From positions 450,987-514,986 of the forward strand of contig JAIWZP010000020.1 in assembly GCA_025201375.1 (NCBI GenBank): 64,000 bases of DNA, read 5' to 3'. The notes beneath the pieces are model-generated. The model saw nothing but the letters and a program-made list of their open reading frames with translations. It did no database searches and was not told the origin of the DNA. This DNA comes from Gongronella butleri. Lineage: Eukaryota > Mucoromycota > Mucoromycetes > Mucorales > Cunninghamellaceae. The position numbers and the translations under genes are program-made. Positions 10,772 to 21,800 of the stretch are shown here, in pieces (within the stretch, counting starts at the first letter, position 1; each line of letters starts with the position of its first letter).

Positions 10772-11935
10772 TTACAATTGCTGGAAGAGCTGGACGGCGC
10801 GAGCATAATCGACATTGCCGCCACAGAGGATGATGCCGATCTTTTTAAGCCCTTGATCCTTGACGGCTTGGTGGAATTCCTTGTTGTACAACGCGACGGC
10901 GACGGCGACAGCGGCGCTTGGCTCAATTGGCAATTTGGCACGCGTCCACATATATTCCATGGCCTGGATGATCTCCTTTTCGGACACCGTGTAGACAGCA
11001 TCGACATGTTTTTGCACGAGTGGGAATGCGATCTCGCCAATGTTGGTCAACAAGCCATCGGCGACCGAGACGGCGTCCGTTTCATTGGTGTATCGCTTGC
11101 CATCGTAAAAGGAGCGATAAGTATCATTGACTTGGTCGGGCTCTGCGCCAAAGACGCGAATTCCGCCGTGAATCGCCTTTGATGCGATGGAGCACCCGGA
11201 CAGCAGGCCACCGCCGCCCACCGCCACAATCAACGCGTCCAATGTGTGTCCCTGCTCATTCATCTGCGTCAAAAACTCCAAAGCCGTCGTGCCCTGGCCA
11301 GCAATGACGTGTGCATTGTTGAACGGATGGATCAGCGTCGCACCCGTGTCACGGATCACCTGCGCAGCCTATAAAAAGTTAAGGGGCATGTCAGACACGT
11401 ATTTAAAAAGGGGTGGAAGTGCTCGTACCGTGCTCTCGCGCGCCTCCAATGTCGGTTCACATTCGATGACCTTGGCACCATAGCCGCGGACCGCGTCCTT
11501 TTTAACCTGTGGCGCATTGCTTGGCATGACAATGTATGCAGGGATGCCACGAGCGTGCGCCGCCTTGGCCAGCGCCTGCGCATGATTGCCGGATGAATGC
11601 GTCACCACACCTGCGTCGCAGCTTGTCAGCAAATTCACAGCATTGCTTGCGCCACGGATCTTGAAAGCTAATTTTTTTTTTTTTTTTTTTTTAGAAAATA
11701 TGAGCGAGGCTCGGAGATCAGGGGAAGAGGGGGCGCATTTTTCTCACAGACCCCCTAACCCATTGGCCCCAAACTTACAGCCCGTTTTCTGGAATAATTC
11801 GCACTTGAAAAAGAGCTCAACGTCGGCAGGCACGAGTGCGTCGAGGGTGGAGCACGTCATAACAGGTGTGCGGTTCACATGGATATTGCAAGCAGCCGCT
11901 TGGATATCTTCTATATCGATACTTGACGTCACCAT
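10772..11935 (-). CDS. Serine racemase / threonine dehydratase-like PLP enzyme
   Basis: Three exons on the minus strand (11935-11779, 11667-11429, 11368-10772) give 330 residues, the usual length of eukaryotic serine racemase. The first splice restores the family signature KTGSFKIRGAS, whose Lys55 should form the Schiff base with pyridoxal phosphate. HSSGNHAQALA follows, and the phosphate-binding tetraglycine loop is seen as VGGGGLLSG. SGGNVD-like CGGNVDYA lies near the end. The enzyme should racemise or dehydrate L-serine (fold-type II PLP family). Sequence alone does not separate racemase from threonine/serine dehydratase; the short length without an ACT regulatory domain argues against a biosynthetic threonine deaminase. 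Confidence 0.9.
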
Positions 11936-12215
11936 GGCGAGAAAAAAAAAAAAGTAAAGAAAAGAAAAGAAAAGAATTGAACAGAATTGAATCTGGCGGG
12001 ACCCGATCGGGCTTGCCTTTTTTATATGGGAATTTTGGGGCACCCAGAACCTGGCCAACGCGCGTAAATCACACACAATGAGATGAATGATGAGAGGGTG
12101 ATGCAACGAAATAAAAAAAAATCTAAAACAATAAAATAACAAGGAATCGAGGATGCAAAGAGAAAGGGAGAGGGGCATGAAAGAAACAAGAAAGAAAAAA
12201 AAAGGCGAGAGAAAA

Positions 12216-13519
12216 TCACTTTTTGGCGGTCTTTTTCTTGGTAATTTGTTTGGGCGTCCTGACATTCTTGGTGGGGGTTTTGTCGTTTGCCTTTTTGGGG
12301 GCGGCCTTGGAGTTGGTCGTCTTTGCCGCAGCGGCCGCTCGCGTGGGCTTTTTAGCCGGGGCTTCCTTGGGCTCGGCAGCAGCAACAGCAGCGGCCTTTT
12401 TGGCGGGCGCCTTCTTGGTGGCAGGGGCCTTTTTCTCTTGGACGGCCTTGGCCGCCTTTTTAAGTGTGGCCTCGGTCTTGTTGGCCTTGTCGGCCTCATC
12501 CAGCAGCCACGTGCCGGGCACGCAGCAGTAGATGGGCAGCGTCTCGCCGTCCTCGAGGCGCACAGACACGTTTTGCACGTACTTCCATTCGAAATCCTGC
12601 TCGAGCTGCGCCATCACCGCCTTAAAGTTGGCAAGCAGCGCCTTGGGCTCCATGTCCACGTGGCCAAACTTGCACACCCTAAAGGAAAAAGGAAAAAAAA
12701 AAGTATGTCGCGTGTCAATGACCTGTAGCATTCTTGCACAAAACGCGTGTTTTGGAAGTTTACTTTTGATCCGAGGGCGTTTGATGGTACACCACCGTGT
12801 TGATGCCTTGGTTGATGTTCTTTTCGAGCTCGTCAACGTCGATGGGCTTGTTGTGGGGGCCGACCACCTTGATGATGACAGGGTCGCGGTTCGCCTTTTG
12901 GAATGGCTTGCCAAACATGTTGTGCAATTTGCTCGCCAACGCCGCGTCGAGCAAAAAGTGACCGTACTGGCTGCACGCAAGGCGCTTGGCTTCGAAGCGG
13001 CCGTACTTTTCGCGGAATTGCTTGCCGGAAAGCACCTAAAAAAAACCAAAAGAATGAACTTGTTGCCCTCTTTCAAGCAATGAATGCGCAAAATTACCGT
13101 GACATCGCGGGCCAACTTCATGGCCTTGACCTTTTCTTCATAGACCTTGGGCTGGTCGATAGGAATAAAGCACACCTCCGCGTCGTCTGCAAGTGCGCAG
13201 TGCGGCACGGGGCTAAAAAAGAGGGGAAAATTGAAAAAAGCGACGAATTCCGTCAGTCACCCGCGTTAAGAATCGCCCAATTGCTTCTAAAACAATGTAT
13301 GCGTGTATGTAGAGGGGTTGCTTACATGGCGATCTGGCGGTCGGGCTGCACGGCCGTCATTTTCGCGAGCTTGATATTGATCCACAAGGCGCGTTGGCCA
13401 GAGATCAAGGCATCGCTGTCCTGCTGGTCAGCAAATGCCTTGAGCGCCTTGAGCGCCTTTTCCGCCTGCTTGTAGTCGAGCTGTTGTTGTTGTTGTTGTT
13501 GTTTCTTCGCGGCAACCAT
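12216..13519 (-). CDS. UTP30: Ribosomal L1-fold protein of the Utp30/RSL1D1 type
   Basis: Four exons (13519-13326, 13212-13098, 13035-12764, 12678-12216) give 347 residues in a single phase. After a glutamine run near the start (MVAAKKQ then Q repeats) comes an L1-like domain: LDYKQAEKALKALKAF, then VCFIPIDQPKVYEEKVKAMK, RFEAKRLACSQYGHFLLD, MFGKPFQKANRDPVIIKV, and KFGHVDMEPKALLANFKAVM. The last ~95 residues are a Lys/Ala/Pro tail resembling histone H1 or nucleolar tails. Family members associate with pre-ribosomes in the nucleolus. It lies head to head with the next gene; the two ATGs are 192 bp apart and may share a promoter. Utp30 versus Cic1-type paralogue cannot be settled here. Confidence 0.8.
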
Positions 13520-13711
13520 AGCAATAAAAGTGGAGAGTGGAAGAAAAAAAGAAAGAAAAAAAAAGGACGGCGACAATGAAAAAAAAAAAGATCGCAGCGC
13601 CCTTTTGAACCTCAAGCCACTTGCCAAACCCCAAAAAGGCAACCTCGCTCTGCGCCATCCCCGCTTGTCAATTTGCTTCTTTTTCTTTCAATTCCACTTT
13701 TTCTCGCTGAC

Positions 13712-14361
13712 ATGGACAAAGCAGCGCAAGAACAAGTCGCGGATCAGGTTGATCAGGTTGACGTTGACCAGACTGCCAAGGCATGGATTCAAGAGCAAAT
13801 GGACACTGAAGTGGTAAGACGCGTTTTGTCTATTTTTCTTTTTTTTTTTTGAGCGCAGCAACTCATTGTCCCTTCCTTACTTTCTTTTTCCAAGAACCGC
13901 ATCCGTACCGTGGGCACCAGCGTGATTCCAGTGGGTGTAAGTAGCCATGGGGACGATAAACGAGGCAATTGGGCTCATCTTTGGATCTTTAGATCAAAAA
14001 TTGTGGCATTCTGCCCAACTTTGACCAGCGCAAGGCGCGTGCAATCAATCGCATTGAATTGGACACCAACTTCAACGTGAACAAAGTCGAGCAAGTGATG
14101 GTGTCTGCGCCCGTCGAATATCCACACAAGGAAAACTTCTTTTTCGTGCATGTCGTGCTTGTTACATCCAGCCCAATCCCGCTGCTCGTACCTTATTTGT
14201 ACCAGGCAGGGCTCAAGGTCACGCAGCCGGAGCGCGTCGATGGCGATCGCAAGATACCCAGCAAGGAGGTCGTGCTCAAAAACGATCTCAAGGAATTCCT
14301 CTTTATTAACAAGCAGGGTATTCGCGGCCGCTTCTCCATCCACGAGTACCATGATGTATAA
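13712..14361 (+). CDS. Unrecognised conserved-looking protein, 170 aa
   Basis: Three exons (13712-13813, 13895-13936, 13993-14361), all in phase 0, give 170 residues. I do not recognise the family. The N-terminus is acidic and Gln/Asp/Val-rich (EQVADQVDQVDVDQT), followed by TVGTSVIPVGIKNCG, a compact region with FDQRKARAINRIELDTNF and APVEYPHKENFFFVHVVL, and a C-terminal FLFINKQGIRGRFSIHEYH. No signal peptide, membrane segment or zinc motif is visible. Three consistent introns and coding-like composition support a real gene. It is divergent from the Utp30-like gene and only ~200 bp ahead of the next gene on the same strand. An AATAAA follows 15 bases after the stop. Confidence 0.75.
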
Positions 14362-14376
14362 AAAAAATTCGTGTAG

Positions 14377-14382
14377 AATAAA
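14377..14382 (+). terminator. Probable polyadenylation signal
   Basis: AATAAA 15 bases after the stop codon of the unrecognised 170-residue protein gene. Confidence 0.45.
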
Positions 14383-14564
14383 CGTGTAAAAAATATAAAA
14401 CATTTAAAAACTTCATGCAATTGGATCAGGCGCAATCACATGCGCTGCCTTTCAAAAAGCAGGGAACCCCTTCCTTTTTTTTTTTTCTTCTCTTCTTTCT
14501 CTTTCCTTTTTCTTTTGCCCTTGCCCCCTTCCTCTTTTTTTTTTTTTTTTTTCTCTCGCTCTCT

Positions 14565-16293
14565 ATGAAGTTTGCTTACAATGAAATTACTGTAGAGGAA
14601 AAGGTAAAAAAATAATAAAAATAATAAAAATAAAGGTAGAAACCTATTGTGCACCGGCCGCTCACTCGCTCGGTCGGTCTCTCTCTCTCTCTTTATATGA
14701 TAGGCTCTTCTTCAGCAGCAGTTTGATGCATCGCCTTACTGCCAGCAAAAGAATTCTCGGCCGTTGCCCACCAAGCTTGCAGTGTTTGACTATGACTCGA
14801 CGCTTTTTCTCTCGCCGTCGCTGAGCCCTTCTCTTTGGCACAGCAAGCTTGTGAATGCGCTGACGGACGAGGACGGCATTGGCCCTGGGTGGTGGAAGGA
14901 CCGGCGATCGCTTGATTTGGGCCCGGAGGTGGCGGCCGATGGGTGGCGCGGGTATTGGAACGAAGATATGGTCAGCCAGGCACGCGATTGCCTAAAAGAC
15001 AAGAACACGCTGACGGTGATCCTGACGGGCCGCAGAGCCATCCCCTTCCAGCCTATGATTGAAGCGATGACTGCGGCTCAAGGTCTTGCATTCGATTTGT
15101 ACGGATTGAGGCCCGATCCCTCGGTGGATACGCAGCAGGACCACACAAGCAATACCTCCAGCAAGCACCATACCTTGTACGGCGCTCCATCCGTCTTTCG
15201 AAACACCCTTGATTTCAAATCCGCCTTTTTGCTCAATTTGCTGCACAATCTGCCATCCATCCGCGACATCACCATGTGGGATGACCGCGCGCACCACGTC
15301 AAGCGCTTCACCGATTATCTAGACAGGCTCAAGCGCATAGATCTCATTGACAAGCTCGCGGTGCTCTATGTTCCGCCCATCCGTCCACGATTCCGTCCCA
15401 TGTGGGAGCATGCCGTCGTCGCAGACATGCTCACACGCCACCATGACAACGTCAAGCTCTTCCACAAGACCCAGCAGTGGAACAGAGCCGTGCAAAGCGT
15501 CAATTGGGACATGGTTGAGCGAAAGGAGCACGAAAAGGACGAAAAGAATGAAAAATTGCTGGACGAATTAGTCGCCTTGCAAGCCAATTCTTCCACGGCC
15601 TTCCCGCCAGCCATCACAGCCGTGTCTCCCCGGAACAACGCCAATTCGACCCATTTGCTCCCGCTCAGCAACAATAACGATGAAATGGCCACCACCACCA
15701 TCCATACCCACGCAACGCATATGCATATGAATCTGCGCCCCATGGCGAGCGCCACCGTGTTCCAGCTGGATGACGCGTCCATGCAATCACTGCGCAACCT
15801 GCTCGAGCCCATTTGTCGCGACTGGATTGCAAAGAAAACAGCGTCCATTCCCCAGGAGGGAAATTGGCGCGAAAAAGCCGAGCAGGCCATCTGGTATGGC
15901 CACCAAGTCTTTGTCCACGATGCGCCCATTGAACCGCGCCACGCCAAAGGCACACTCGGCATCAAAATAGGCACAAACGCCAAATTGACCGTCACCCATC
16001 TCAGCGCACCGCATCCAGAACATGGCGTCTCGGCCCTCGTCAAGCTCCACGGCCTCGAACCAGACAGGCGACCCATGCTCTTGCCCCTGATGTACTGCCC
16101 TTCCGCAGAGGACGCATTGTGGGGTGCACAGCACAAGATGAAATGGCAACGTCCGCCGCAAACGCTCGACAATTGGCATGGCCACGCAACACTCACCTAC
16201 AGCTACCGCTTGGGTCTCGAATCGTACCGCCGCGCACTTCCAAAGATAACATACAAGCAGAAAAACAATTCACGCAAACGACACCGCCCTTAG
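14565..16293 (+). CDS. Swiss-Army-Knife RNA-repair-like HAD protein
   Basis: Two exons, 14565-14603 and 14704-16293, give 542 residues. The tiny first exon (MKFAYNEITVEEK) splices over a 100 bp intron to ALLQQQFDASPYCQQKN and continues in phase; without it the large frame lacks any nearby ATG. HAD motif I reads VFDYDSTLF (DxDST), motif II lies in VILTGRR, and the acidic motif is MWDDRAHHVKRF. These fit the HAD domain family named after Swiss Army Knife RNA repair proteins. The C-terminal ~250 residues (from about TTTIHTHATHMHM) form a second region I do not recognise. Likely a phosphatase-fold enzyme acting on nucleic acid ends; this function is inferred from the family name only. Confidence 0.75.
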
Positions 16294-17029
16294 AATGATC
16301 CCTTTTTTTTTCTTGTCCCCCTGTTTTCCCATTTGATTTCTCTTTTCCCCCACTTAATACCTTGCCCTCCCTTCCCCCACTGTATCGCTTTGTGAAAAAG
16401 GCACCTTGTAGCGATAGCAGTATTTCCTAGTAAAAACTCCAGTTGGAACGTGTAAAAATGAATTTATGGCGTCATTTGCACTTGAGATCATGTGCACACC
16501 TGTTGGTCATCATGATAAGATAAAGATAAGCCGACCCCATTCCTGTCAGCAGAAATGGTGGCAAAGAAAGAGTGTGCGTAGCCTCAAAATCGTGTATTAC
16601 CAGGAAAAAAGGAGAATTTCGCGGCAAAACGAACAGTGCGTAAAATAAAAAAAGCATCAACGAGGTCGCCTGGCGTCTCACTGTAAGCACCATCTGAAAT
16701 TCGCTCTTTCTGATGAGACTTGCCATCCGACGATCGCCTTGGTCAATGACATGCCGTGAATAAAATAAAAAACAATTTTAACGCGAAACTTGCTTGATTA
16801 AAAATTAATTTTCCTTTTGGGCACATGCGATTCGGCCGCCATGTTGGATGCACAAGACGGTACAATGGCTTGTCACGATGGTAAATCTGCTGTGGAAGCG
16901 ATGCTTCGAACACTATACATGGGAATAGGCTGCATTTTTGGCCAAATCAACTTGTCTCTCGCCAATCAACTCAACAACGCCTCTCGAAACGCATCGCACC
17001 GTGAAACGACCAGCTAAAAACCTGACAGG
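16294..17029. other. Spacer after the HAD gene
   Basis: A pyrimidine-rich 3' region (16300-16390) is probably the HAD gene 3' UTR. The rest is AT-rich with no gene that I can support. Confidence 0.4.
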
Positions 17030-17710
17030 GACGCGATTTGCAATGACCAAAAGCCTTTGACGATGTATGGTACGCAAATCACAATTTGGTCGTGACAAGA
17101 GCGCCCAAATCCAAAATGGAAAAATCATGTCTTCATAATTCTGTCAAACTTGCACACGAGAAGGATCGCATGCAGAAACCACAAAAAGTGGCAAAAATGA
17201 GTGGGATTAACCTGCTGGTTGACGAGCAATGCGTGATTTTAGATTAAACTTCAAGCGCGAATTGCACGGGTAGAACGCGCTCATAGATCTCCGCCGACGC
17301 GTCCATCAGCACGAGAGACGCCAGATGCATTCATTTGATTAGAAACAGACGCGTGCCGCTAGACGTTTGACGCGGTTTATCACGCGTCAAAGTTGACCTG
17401 CAAAACTGTTGGTCACGTGAACTCTGCCTGGAACTCGTTTTTTCAGTGATCATCCATAGCCTCGTACGCAACAAGCCGCGCTCTTTCTGGTGATCTCTGT
17501 TTTGCGGCGCTGTGGCCAATTTTCGTCGACTTTTCCTTGTGGCAAAAAAAAAGGGCAAATCGCAATTTACGCGACAACCAGTCGATGGACGCCATATTTT
17601 AATTGCATTTCTGAGGGTGAATGAGGGGCGTTTTATCATGTGGTTGAATGACATGGCGATTTGAGGACCAAAATCTCGTCGTTTTCAGATCCTCGACTGC
17701 ACCCGGGTTT
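17030..17710 (+). repeat. Copy of the dispersed repeat family (R element)
   Basis: Aligns by eye with 55130-55840 and 61465-61920. Shared stations in order: CAAGCGCGAATT-CACGG, GAACGCG, CCGACG-GTC, ATTTGATTAGAAAC-G-CGCGTG, GACGTTTGACG, TTTATCACGCGTC, GTGATCATC, GTACGCAACAAGCC, GCTGTGGCCAA, CAACCAGTCGATGGAC, CATGTGGTTGAATG-CATGGCGAT-TGAGGAC. Identity is patchy, so the copies are old. No long frame is conserved among copies. Confidence 0.7.
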
Positions 17711-17861
17711 TTGGACGCGCGCCTCGGAGTTTTGATCTGATTGCAGCATTATTTGCTCGCAGGAGCATAAAAGGCAAGACGAGCAGCTTGCCTTTTTTTG
17801 CGCACTCCTTTTTTTTTTTTTTTCCTCCTCCCCACATTCTTTCTTTCTTTTTCTCACTCCA

Positions 17862-18554
17862 ATGGACCACTCTGAGCACATGCACCATGCAGGCCATAAC
17901 ATGGCAATGGGCCACGAAGGCCACGAAGGCCACGACATGCCTGCTATGTGTAGTATGAACGTAAAGCACTATTATCGCGAGAAAATAGGCAAAAGACTAG
18001 AATTCACGCCTTTTTTCGTTGTCTTGCATAGATGATCTTCAACTGGCAGATCGAGGACACCTGTGTCGTGTTTGAGTGGTGGCACATCCACAGCAAGATG
18101 GGCATGATTGTATCGTGCTTGGCCATTTTTGCTATTGCCGCCGGATACGAGTATTTGCGCGCGTGGACGACCCAATTGGACCGCATTGCCTTGCCCACCG
18201 ATAACAAAAAGACCAATCCGCCCGGCTCCACTTCCTCGCTCTCCGAGGCCGATACCTTGCTTGCATACCCGGCGTAAGTGCCGGCGCCATGGGGACGGGT
18301 TTTGCTTGGAAACGCGACGAAATGACTTAATTTATATATTTTTTTTTGTTGGGTGGGGAATCAGGACTCGCCAAAGACAGCAGATTCTGCGCTCGGTCAT
18401 GTACGCGACGCTCATGGGCATCAGCTTCTGGTTGATGCTCGTGTTCATGACATACAACGGCTTTTTGATGATTTCCACGATTTTTGGCGCCGGTGTTGGC
18501 CATTACATCTTTAGCAACCGACTGCCTGCGAGTCGCAGCATCTCTTGCCACTAA
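17862..18554 (+). CDS. CTR: Ctr-family high-affinity copper transporter
   Basis: Three exons (17862-17960, 18032-18273, 18365-18554) give 176 residues. The N-terminus is rich in Met and His with repeated HEGHEGHDMP, the extracellular copper-gathering segment. MCSMNMIFNW leads into the first membrane helix region (EWWHIHSKMGMIVSCLAIF). A cytosolic loop with PTDNKKTNPPGS follows. Helix 2 carries the pore MxxxM motif (LMLVFMTYNG) and helix 3 the GxxxG packing motif (GAGVGHYIF). All hallmarks of trimeric Cu(I) importers are present. Whether it is plasma-membrane or vacuolar cannot be told. AATAAA lies 57 bases after the stop. Confidence 0.95.
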
Positions 18555-18610
18555 ATTCGCGTCTTTTTTCTTAATATACGTATGTTGAGTCTGCGATGGA
18601 TTAATCAGAA

Positions 18611-18616
18611 AATAAA
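18611..18616 (+). terminator. Probable polyadenylation signal of the copper transporter gene
   Basis: AATAAA 57 bases downstream of the stop codon, in the 274 bp spacer between the convergent Ctr and GPCR genes. Confidence 0.5.
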
Positions 18617-18828
18617 TCAAAATATTAAAGATTTGTTGGATTTTACTACATTATGTACGAGTCTCTTTTACAACGACAGAGAGAAGAAGAATTACAAAAA
18701 AGTGACAAGAGAAAAAAAAATAGAGCAATTGAAGAAAAAAGGGGGGAGGGAAGACGAAGAACGCGTAAAACGCGGCCGTGCAGACTATGTACATGAAGGA
18801 TTTTAAAAAAAAACCATAGAAAATAGAC

Positions 18829-21800
18829 TTAATAAGATAAGTGCGAGTGTTGATCTCCGTCGTCATTGATGCCAAAGGTGGCAATGGGATTGCTGTCGTT
18901 TCTGCTGTACATCTGGTTGTGGGGCGGTTGATAATAGGCCATGGTGCTTGTCGAGTAAATCGAATATGAGCGCGCCGTGTCCTCGGTGGCAAGGCCGTGC
19001 GGCATCCCACGCTGCGCAAAGCGATGGTGGCTGCTGGGAGTCGTGTAGACGCCACCAGGACCGTGGTTTGTGTCGTGATCAAGGCCTGTGGACGTAGGTG
19101 ACAGGTGAAAGGCGATGTTGTCATGGTGCGTGTTGTAATTATACATGGGGTCATTGCCCACGGCGCTCGGGAGAGACGTGGTCGCTTGGGACGACACGAC
19201 ACCCAAGGTGGACGTGGATGGCAATTTGTTCTTGGGGCTGGCGCGAGACGAATCGCCCGGAAGAGCACGCGGGCCGGAATTGTTGGCAGACGGGTCTTGC
19301 GACGGCGATCCGTGGCCTTGGAACCAGTTGACCCAGCGTTCAAGCGCCTTTTGATCAAACACTTGGAAATAAAAATCGCGCTGATCACGCGTGTGCACGC
19401 AAAACACGAATTGGCCCGATTGGCCCGATTGAAGCGCGTAACACGACTCGTAATGGTAATATTGCGCTTGTTGACTACTCGTCGTCTACATGGACGCGTT
19501 TTAAGAAAAATGGTGAGCATTGGTCTGATGTGCGTATTTTTTTTTGAAAGGGGACAGAGCTTACAGGCGTTAAAACAAAGATTTGATTAGATGGGATGAC
19601 AATGACAAGTTTGAGTTCCCAAATGGACATGAAATGGAAACGTCCACGTTTTTTGACGGGCAAGATGCCCTCGTGTGCTTGGTACGAGCGATCTAGAAGA
19701 TTGCGCGCGACAAGTGCGTCGTGATGATTGTCATCGCGACTCGAATCGAAGCGATAGACATTGGTAAGCTGGCTGCAGCTATCCAGGCGGTCGTCGTCAA
19801 GGTCTTGATCACCATGCCGCTTGTAGATGGTGCGAGTCCACCTCCAACGCTGCTCCGTCACCATATATTTGACAATGATCACGAGTTTGGGGAAAAAGAG
19901 CACAAGCAACGTCACGGACGCCGTGAACAACATTGTAGCGAGCTTCAGATAAATGGACACCTGGTACTGCTGCACTGACAGAAACACGGCTGGGATCACG
20001 GCAATGGAAGCCAAGCCATGTGTGCTTTTTGGGCAAAAAAAGACAGAAATGAGACACTTTTACCAAAAACGCGTATGTGTGCAGCTGACTTACTAGCTGA
20101 CATAGCCAATTTGCTGGGATTCAGACCATTTGCCTGTGACGCGTCGCGTCTATCGAAGAGAGGCCACATGAGAAACATGTTTGCGTCGCGCATTTTTTCG
20201 TTTTTTTTTTTTTGGCCGAAAATATACCTTCCAGGCAAGCAAACACGAAATGAGAACCATGACCATGCACAGCAGCAGGCTGATCAGCTCGGCAAGATTC
20301 AAATGTGTCCAGTCAAACTCGGGATTGGACGTAGGGTACGTGCAAAGCACGCAATAGGAATCGGCAGACACCATGATCTTGGCCTGCTGCACTGGGTACA
20401 AAGCATACCAGATGATCAATGGCGCGAGCACAATGACAGCCACCACAAGGACGAATCGAAGCAGATACATGGATTTCAGCTTGGACGCTTGCAGCGTAAA
20501 CACGTTTTGAAACCTAAAATACAATAAAATGAGAAAAATTACGCGCGTCGTGCAGACTCATGGAGTCACTTACACTCGATAGATGCTATAAAACCAAGTG
20601 TGACGCGTTATGACATGTGATTAGTAAAGAAAAAAGCACAAACTACTTTGATTTTGCAATTTTTACCGATAATTCTTGGCAATGATGCTTGTGGTAACGA
20701 GCACTGAGCCAAGGACAATGCAAATCTGGCGGAAAATGCACTTGAACGTGGTCACCTTGCCCATGTAAAGGATGGCCGCTGTATACGTGAGTGCAATGCC
20801 AAGCAGCTGGATCAGAAGAAACAATGGGCTGGCGACCATAATCATGGTCAAATGGCGATAAAAAAAGATGAGCACCATGGTCACCACCGAGAGGATCATG
20901 CCCGTGCCGGCGACAGCATAGAGCACCATGCCCACAGGCTGATAGATCGTCGGATTCAACACTACAAAAGAAAAAAAATCGCGTCAAGAGCCTGTGTCGC
21001 GTCGCATCGCGCCCCCCTTTTTTTCTTTTTTTTTTTTTTTACGTGTTGATTCGGCCATATCCGCCGGCTTTTCCGTGGTGGATCCAAGGTAAATGATAGG
21101 TACATTGGGCTCTGCCTGGTACACACCGTCGTGAATCTCGGCAAATTCGACAGTGTTGCCGTTTTGCATGTATTGTAATGCAAAATGCCTAGAAAAAAAG
21201 GAGGGGGAATGAGCAACGGCAAATGAGCAAAGCGTGTAAAAAGGTCTCACCCTGACTGCAGATCGCCACTAGGTGTAAAATCGACGGCACCTGCGGGTCC
21301 TGTGTAATTCATATTGTAATACAGCGGTGTCATGACGGAACTGTTGAATGTATTGGCCTGCAGTGCCGCCAGAGCAGCCTTTCGTCCTCCTGGGTAGTCA
21401 TTTAGTCTCTGTCAAGAACAAATGGCATTCAATTGACGCATGTGAGAAGCTGATTCTGGCTAAAAGTTTCTTTTTTTGTGCTGCTTTGTACCTTGTTCAG
21501 GCCAAGGGCCAGCACTTCGGCACACGCATAGGCATTTGGCGCGTTGTAACTCAGACCATTGATGTTCCAGTCCGCCTGATCGCCCACACTATGAATGAAA
21601 TCAGCGGAAATCAGACCACGTTGCACGGGAAATGAGCGCGTCCTTTTGCTTGCAATCACTTACTAGCCTTGTGCCACGGGCATTTGTGACCATTGTGTAT
21701 ACATGTCTTGGTACGCAGGCTCGTCGGTAACTGAAAAATACAATCGAGATGAATCAGGATCAATTGAAAGCTCACAGGGACCCCAATTGCGGGTGTTTTT

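Noticed and set aside
11744..12499. 251-codon Arg/Pro-rich minus-strand frame
   Set aside because: It joins the antisense-frame reading of the Utp30-like Lys/Ala tail with the serine racemase first exon through non-coding spacer; the true genes use other frames.
15366..16196. 276-codon open frame on the minus strand
   Set aside because: It lies wholly inside the HAD gene exon; codon bias of the sense gene leaves the antisense frame open. No motif or splice structure supports it.
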